A stretch of 5,787 nucleotides of DNA from Rhodospirillaceae bacterium (GTDB taxonomy: Bacteria; Pseudomonadota; Alphaproteobacteria; Rickettsiales; UBA3002): positions 1 through 5,787 of the forward strand of contig CANHAG010000100.1 of assembly GCA_947458525.1 (NCBI GenBank). Reading direction: 5' to 3'. Below are positions 4,845 to 5,787 of this stretch, one piece after another (the stretch's first letter is position 1; each line of letters begins with the position of its first letter). Below the pieces are notes generated by a model. The model did no database searches. It worked only from the letters and a program-made list of their open reading frames with translations, and was not told the DNA's origin. Made by a program: the position numbers and the translations under genes.

Positions 4845-5787
4845 ATGGAAATTCGCGCCTCGGAAATTTCGGATATTCTCAAGAAACAAATGAGCGGCCT
4901 TGCAAACGCCGCAGAGCTGGCCGAGGTGGGCCAGGTCATCTCGGTGGGTGACGGAATCGCTACGATTTACGGCCTTGAGAATGTGCAGGCCGGCGAGATG
5001 GTCGAGTTCGCAGGCGGTATGAAAGGCATGGCGCTGAACCTCGAGACGGATGCGGTGGGCGTCGTTATTTTCGGCGATGACCGCAGCGTGAAAGAGGGTG
5101 ATACGGTCAAGCGCACGGGCGCGATTGTGGATGTGCCGGTGGGTGAGGAATTGCTCGGCCGCGTGGTGGATCCGCTGGGTAATCCGCTTGACGGCAAGGG
5201 GCCAATCAAGGCGAAAGCGCGCAGCCGGGTGGAAGTGAAAGCCCCGGGGATTGTGTACCGTAAATCTGTCCATGAACCGGTGCAGACGGGGATTAAATCG
5301 ATCGACGCGCTGATCCCCATTGGCCGCGGTCAGCGCGAGCTGATCATTGGCGACCGCCAGACCGGAAAAACCGCGATTGCGATTGATACCATCCTCAACC
5401 AGAAAGCCGCCAATGAGGGCAGTGACGAGAAAAAGAAGCTGTACTGCGTCTATGTGGCGGTGGGGCAGAAACGCTCGACTGTCGCGCAGGTGGTGAAGAA
5501 ACTCGAGGAAACGGGCGCGCTGAAATATACCATCATTGTTGCGGCAACGGCTTCTGAGGCTGCACCGCTGCAATATCTCGCCCCTTATGCTGGTTGCGCC
5601 ATGGGCGAATATTTCCGCGATAACGGTAAACATGCCGTGATTGTGTATGATGATTTGTCCAAACAGGCCGTCGCCTACCGCCAGATGTCGCTGCTGCTGC
5701 GCCGCCCGCCGGGGCGCGAGGCCTATCCGGGAGACGTGTTCTACGTCCATTCGCGCCTGCTTGAGCGCGCCGCCAAAATGTCGGACG
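4845..5787 (+). CDS. atpA: ATP synthase F1 subunit alpha, C-terminus cut by the window edge
   Basis: The alpha subunit forms the non-catalytic nucleotide-binding positions of the F1 hexamer. There are 314 codons open to the edge, of the usual 510 or so. The N-terminal helix [16 protein letters not shown] contacts the delta subunit, and the beta-barrel domain (about 25-95) includes [14 protein letters not shown] (34-47). The nucleotide domain has [14 protein letters not shown] (104-117), the P-loop GDRQTGKT (169-176) and the Walker B stretch VIVYDD (265-270). Gln172 in the P-loop is the alpha-type residue; beta subunits have GGAGVGKT. The block [20 protein letters not shown] (283-302) is nearly invariant in alpha subunits, and the Arg finger region lies beyond the edge. 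A strong ribosome site AAGGAG (4832-4837) stands 7 bases before the ATG. The gene sits directly after atpH, and atpG, atpD and atpC are expected to follow outside the window. Confidence 0.98.
   Translation, partial: MEIRASEISDILKKQMSGLANAAELAEVGQVISVGDGIATIYGLENVQAGEMVEFAGGMKGMALNLETDAVGVVIFGDDRSVKEGDTVKRTGAIVDVPVGEELLGRVVDPLGNPLDGKGPIKAKARSRVEVKAPGIVYRKSVHEPVQTGIKSIDALIPIGRGQRELIIGDRQTGKTAIAIDTILNQKAANEGSDEKKKLYCVYVAVGQKRSTVAQVVKKLEETGALKYTIIVAATASEAAPLQYLAPYAGCAMGEYFRDNGKHAVIVYDDLSKQAVAYRQMSLLLRRPPGREAYPGDVFYVHSRLLERAAKMSD

Noticed and set aside
4824..5750. Long open frame on the minus strand opposite atpA (308 codons)
   Set aside because: It lies antisense to the unmistakable atpA coding sequence, its His/Arg/Phe-rich product resembles no family I know, and no ribosome site is evident. 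It is a by-product of GC-rich codon use.

Overview
The window is a piece of an alphaproteobacterial chromosome. Coding density is high, base composition is moderately GC-rich (roughly 55-60% by eye), and the gene set is conserved housekeeping: mltA, a Tim44-like gene (timA), secB, a DUF484 gene, xerC, atpH and atpA. A bacterial Tim44-domain protein next to mltA and divergent from secB is, from general knowledge, an arrangement typical of Alphaproteobacteria. An F1 operon that starts with atpH-atpA and lacks the F0 genes is also typical of that class. I cannot name the genus.

Layout: positions 1-1581 are read leftward. They hold a two-gene unit in which timA (inner-membrane Tim44-like protein, GTG start) is followed 11 bases later by mltA (lytic transglycosylase lipoprotein, cut by the left edge). 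A compact 115-bp divergent region (1582-1696) separates this from everything else, which is read rightward: secB (1697-2206), a DUF484 gene (2327-3106), xerC (3125-4093), a 178-bp gap with a plausible promoter, atpH (4272-4823), and atpA (from 4845, cut by the right edge).

The left half concerns the cell envelope. SecB holds preproteins unfolded for SecA/SecYEG, MltA is an exported lipoprotein that trims peptidoglycan, and the Tim44-like protein is a membrane-anchored protein probably working at the inner membrane. The middle holds a DUF484-xerC pair, the same pairing seen in gammaproteobacteria, where XerC resolves chromosome dimers. The right part begins the F1 sector of ATP synthase.

I see no mobile element, CRISPR array, RNA gene, phage gene or toxin/defence system, and nothing that amounts to a new biological system. 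The points worth a second look are regulatory: two divergent promoter candidates whose -10 boxes overlap between timA and secB; a short GC-rich hairpin that would hide the ribosome site and GTG start of xerC, next to the DUF484 stop codon; a 9-base motif shared between the regions near the starts of DUF484 and atpH; and xerC lying directly beside atpH.
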